From a bacterium (GTDB lineage Bacteria > Verrucomicrobiota > Verrucomicrobiae > Opitutales > Opitutaceae): a stretch of 6,943 nucleotides of DNA. The stretch spans positions 1 through 6,943 of the forward strand of contig JAJXYI010000649.1 in NCBI GenBank assembly GCA_021780625.1, in the 5' to 3' direction. A program made the translations under genes and the position numbers. Below are positions 4,752-6,943 of this stretch, in pieces. The notes under the pieces are model-generated. The model ran no database searches and was not told the DNA's origin. It saw only the letters and a list, made by a program, of their open reading frames with translations. Every line of letters begins with the position of its first letter. Position 1 is the stretch's first letter.

Positions 4752-6872
4752 ATGCCCACATCATTTTCTCTTCCCAGTCTTCTGCTGCTCGCCGCGCTCA
4801 GTGCGCGAGCCCAAACCGCGCCCGACCAGCCGCCGAAACTTCCGGCCCCCTCAGTCGCCCTTCAAATGGACCGCTTCGTCGTCACCGAAGCCCTCGACCA
4901 GGCCCGCGAAGCCATCGTCCCCAGCCTCGGCGCCACGCAATACGCCATCCCTTCCTCCCAGCTCAACACCGAGGCGCTCGGCGCGAGCCAGGGCTTCAAT
5001 CAGGTGCTCCTTCGCGTGCCTGGCGTCGCCGAGGACTCCTACGGCCAAGTCCACATTCGCGGCGAACACGCCAACCTCCAGATCCGCATCAACGACGTCA
5101 TGCTTCCCGAGGGAATCAGCGGCTTCGGCCAGGAACTCGATACGCCGTTCGTGCGCAGCGTGTCCGTGGTCACCGGCGCCCTACCCGCGCAATACGGATT
5201 CCGCACCGCGGGCGTGATCGACATTCACACTAAATCCGGCATATCGGCCGGACGCACCGGCGAGCTCACGCTGATGGGCGGCTCTTTCGGAACCCTGCGC
5301 GCCAGCGCCTCCACCGCCGTATCCTCGGCACAGGTCTCGGACTTCGCCACCGCGAGCGCCCAATCCAACGATCTGGGCGTCGAAAACCCGACTCCGACGC
5401 GCTCCGCCCTCCACGATCACACCCGCCAGTTCAAGGTGTTCAACGACCTGAGCTTGCTGCTCAGTCCCACCAGCCGCCTCACCTTCATGGCAAGCGGCTC
5501 CTTCTCCAACTTCCAGATCCCCGACACCCCCGGCCTGGTTCCCACGTTCGCCATCTCCGGCCAATCGGTGCCGGCCTCCGCCGCGCTCGACGAGAACCAG
5601 TCCGAGACCAACGGCTACGCGATCCTATCGTATCAGACATCCACCGACGCCTTCGGCGCCCAGGTCTCCGCGTTCACGAGGTACAGCCTCACCGATTTCA
5701 AGCCCGACCTGGCGGGCGATCTCGCCTACAACGGCGTCGCGAGCCGGGTCCGGCGCGACCTCGTCGCCAACGGGTTTGAAGCCGACTTGCGCCGGCCGCT
5801 GTCGGACGCCCATACGCTGCGCGCCGGACTGGTCGTGACCGCCACCAACACCTCGACGGCCACCGACACTGCCGTCTTCCCCGTCGATGCCCAAGGCGGC
5901 CAGTCCTCCGCAACGCCCCTGTTCGTCGCCGACGGCGCCCGCAAGCTCGGCGTGCTCGCCGGAGCGTATGGCCAGGACGAATGGAAGCCTGCCGAGGGCC
6001 TGACCATCAACACCGGTGTACGCGCAGATCTTTCCCGAGGCTACACGAACGAGTCGCAGCTCAGTCCCCGCGTGAACGTCGTCTATCGCATCGACAACCG
6101 CACCACGTTTCACGCCGGCTACGCGCGGTACTTCACGCCCCCGCCGCTCGAATTGGTGCAGACCTCGAACATCGCGAAATTCGCCGGCACGACCAACGCC
6201 CCCCAGGTCACCGCCAGCTCGCCGGTCCTCGCGGAACGGGCCGACTACTTCGACCTGGGGCTCAGTCGCCAGCTCAGTGACGCGTTCTCGGCGACGGTTG
6301 ACGCCTACGACAAGTTCGCCTCGCGTCAGCTCGACGAAGGGCAGTTCGGCACAGCCCTGATCTTTTCTCCGTTCAACTACCGCAAGGGACACATCGAAGG
6401 CATCGAGGGCAGCCTCGACTACCAGGGCGCGATCCTCTCCGCCTACGCGAACGCTGCGCTGAGCCGCGCCACGGGCCGCGACATCATTTCCGGGGAGTTT
6501 CAGTTCTCCCCCGACGAACTCGCCTATATCTCGGCACACGACGTGCATCTCGACCACGACCAGACCTTCACGGCGTCCGCCGGCCTGTCGGGCAAGGTCG
6601 ACCGGGCGCTCGTGTATGCGGAAGTCCTCTACGGCAGCGGCCTGCGCAGCGGCTTCGCCAACACGGCCCACCTGCCCGCCTACCACCCGCTCAATATCGG
6701 CGCATCACGGTCATTCGCGACCGGCCGCGGCAGGCTCGTCCGTCTGCGTCTCGACCTGGTCAACGTCTTCGACGAGGTCTACGAACTGCGCGACGGCTCC
6801 GGCATCGGAGTCGGCGCGCCGCAATACGGCCAGCGCCGCGGCCTCTACGGCACCGTCGCGCTGGTTTTCTGA
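4752..6872 (+). CDS. TonB-dependent outer-membrane receptor
   Basis: A complete 706-residue receptor that would import a ligand across the outer membrane using TonB-ExbB-ExbD energy. A signal peptide covers about residues 1-20 (LLLLAALSARA, likely cleaved before QTAPD). A probable TonB box follows at MDRFVVTE (39-46). The plug domain spans about 55-162, with VLLRVPGVAEDSYGQVHIRG (85-104) and SVSVVTGALPAQYGFRTAG (136-154) as its typical motifs. The rest is a 22-strand-type barrel with alternating residues, ending in GTVALVF with the terminal Phe needed for BAM recognition. A late motif, LRLDLVNVFDEVYELRDGSG, is the usual C-terminal receptor signature. There is no N-terminal carboxypeptidase-like or STN signalling domain, so no link to a FecR-type anti-sigma system is apparent. 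It is shorter than the roughly 1000-residue receptors abundant in Opitutaceae. The ligand is unknown; the His-rich protein encoded upstream makes a metal or metal complex a reasonable guess only. No Shine-Dalgarno precedes the ATG; the upstream region is pyrimidine-rich. Confidence 0.95.
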   Translation: MPTSFSLPSLLLLAALSARAQTAPDQPPKLPAPSVALQMDRFVVTEALDQAREAIVPSLGATQYAIPSSQLNTEALGASQGFNQVLLRVPGVAEDSYGQVHIRGEHANLQIRINDVMLPEGISGFGQELDTPFVRSVSVVTGALPAQYGFRTAGVIDIHTKSGISAGRTGELTLMGGSFGTLRASASTAVSSAQVSDFATASAQSNDLGVENPTPTRSALHDHTRQFKVFNDLSLLLSPTSRLTFMASGSFSNFQIPDTPGLVPTFAISGQSVPASAALDENQSETNGYAILSYQTSTDAFGAQVSAFTRYSLTDFKPDLAGDLAYNGVASRVRRDLVANGFEADLRRPLSDAHTLRAGLVVTATNTSTATDTAVFPVDAQGGQSSATPLFVADGARKLGVLAGAYGQDEWKPAEGLTINTGVRADLSRGYTNESQLSPRVNVVYRIDNRTTFHAGYARYFTPPPLELVQTSNIAKFAGTTNAPQVTASSPVLAERADYFDLGLSRQLSDAFSATVDAYDKFASRQLDEGQFGTALIFSPFNYRKGHIEGIEGSLDYQGAILSAYANAALSRATGRDIISGEFQFSPDELAYISAHDVHLDHDQTFTASAGLSGKVDRALVYAEVLYGSGLRSGFANTAHLPAYHPLNIGASRSFATGRGRLVRLRLDLVNVFDEVYELRDGSGIGVGAPQYGQRRGLYGTVALVF

Positions 6873-6943
6873 GCAACCTGTCTGGACGTGGGACACTGCG
6901 GTATCACGATTCCGCGTCACGGCGCCAGGCTCGGATCGCGCAC
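6873..6943. other. Window-edge spacer; possible end of a convergent gene
   Basis: No terminator hairpin with a T-run is visible after the receptor stop. On the minus strand two frames enter from the right edge and stop soon: one ends AIRAWRRDAES (stop at 6904-6906), the other ends RDPSLAP (stop at 6917-6919). Either could be the C-terminus of a convergent gene. On the plus strand a GTG at 6888 opens a frame that runs off the edge. None can be judged from so few codons. Confidence 0.3.

Noticed and set aside
4259..5233. 324-codon plus-strand frame overlapping the small membrane gene and the receptor start
   Set aside because: Arg/Pro/Ser-rich low-complexity translation, out of frame with two better genes; it lacks motifs.
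5625..6686. 353-codon open frame on the minus strand opposite the TonB receptor gene
   Set aside because: Gly/Val/Arg-rich antisense shadow of a well-supported receptor, with no domain visible.

Overview
The window is GC-rich (strong G/C preference at third codon positions) and carries five chromosomal protein-coding genes in two divergent groups. The organism is most likely a member of the Verrucomicrobiota, probably Opitutaceae. This is inferred from the style of the methionyl-tRNA synthetase, the TonB receptor and the intergenic repeats; no rRNA or other phylogenetic marker is present to prove it. None of the five starts has a convincing Shine-Dalgarno sequence.

Left part, minus strand (454-4122): reading leftwards from the divergent promoter region there is a short-form methionyl-tRNA synthetase (metG, 4122-2572), an isochorismate synthase (menF type, 2575-1151) whose ATG overlaps the metG stop in an ATGA junction, then a 262-nt gap with two hairpins and an 8-nt-period repeat, and finally a small GNAT acetyltransferase (888-454). 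metG and menF are almost certainly co-transcribed and translationally coupled, although one serves translation and the other menaquinone (or possibly siderophore) synthesis. Positions 1-453 hold no gene I can support, only several inverted repeats and a short coding-like stretch.

Right part, plus strand (about 4150-6872): a small two-helix membrane protein with a His/Cys-containing linker, preceded or interrupted near its 5' end by a strong terminator-like hairpin, is followed after a 117-nt spacer by a complete 706-residue TonB-dependent outer-membrane receptor. The pair looks like an envelope uptake unit. The His-rich linker hints at a metal, but the substrate cannot be read from the sequence. 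The last 71 nt hold no clear gene; they may contain the end of a convergent gene.

No mobile element, CRISPR array, tRNA or rRNA was seen. The points most worth checking are the structured 5' region of the small membrane gene, its possible functional link to the receptor, and the zinc-knuckle-less MetRS with one extra residue in its methionine-pocket motif.
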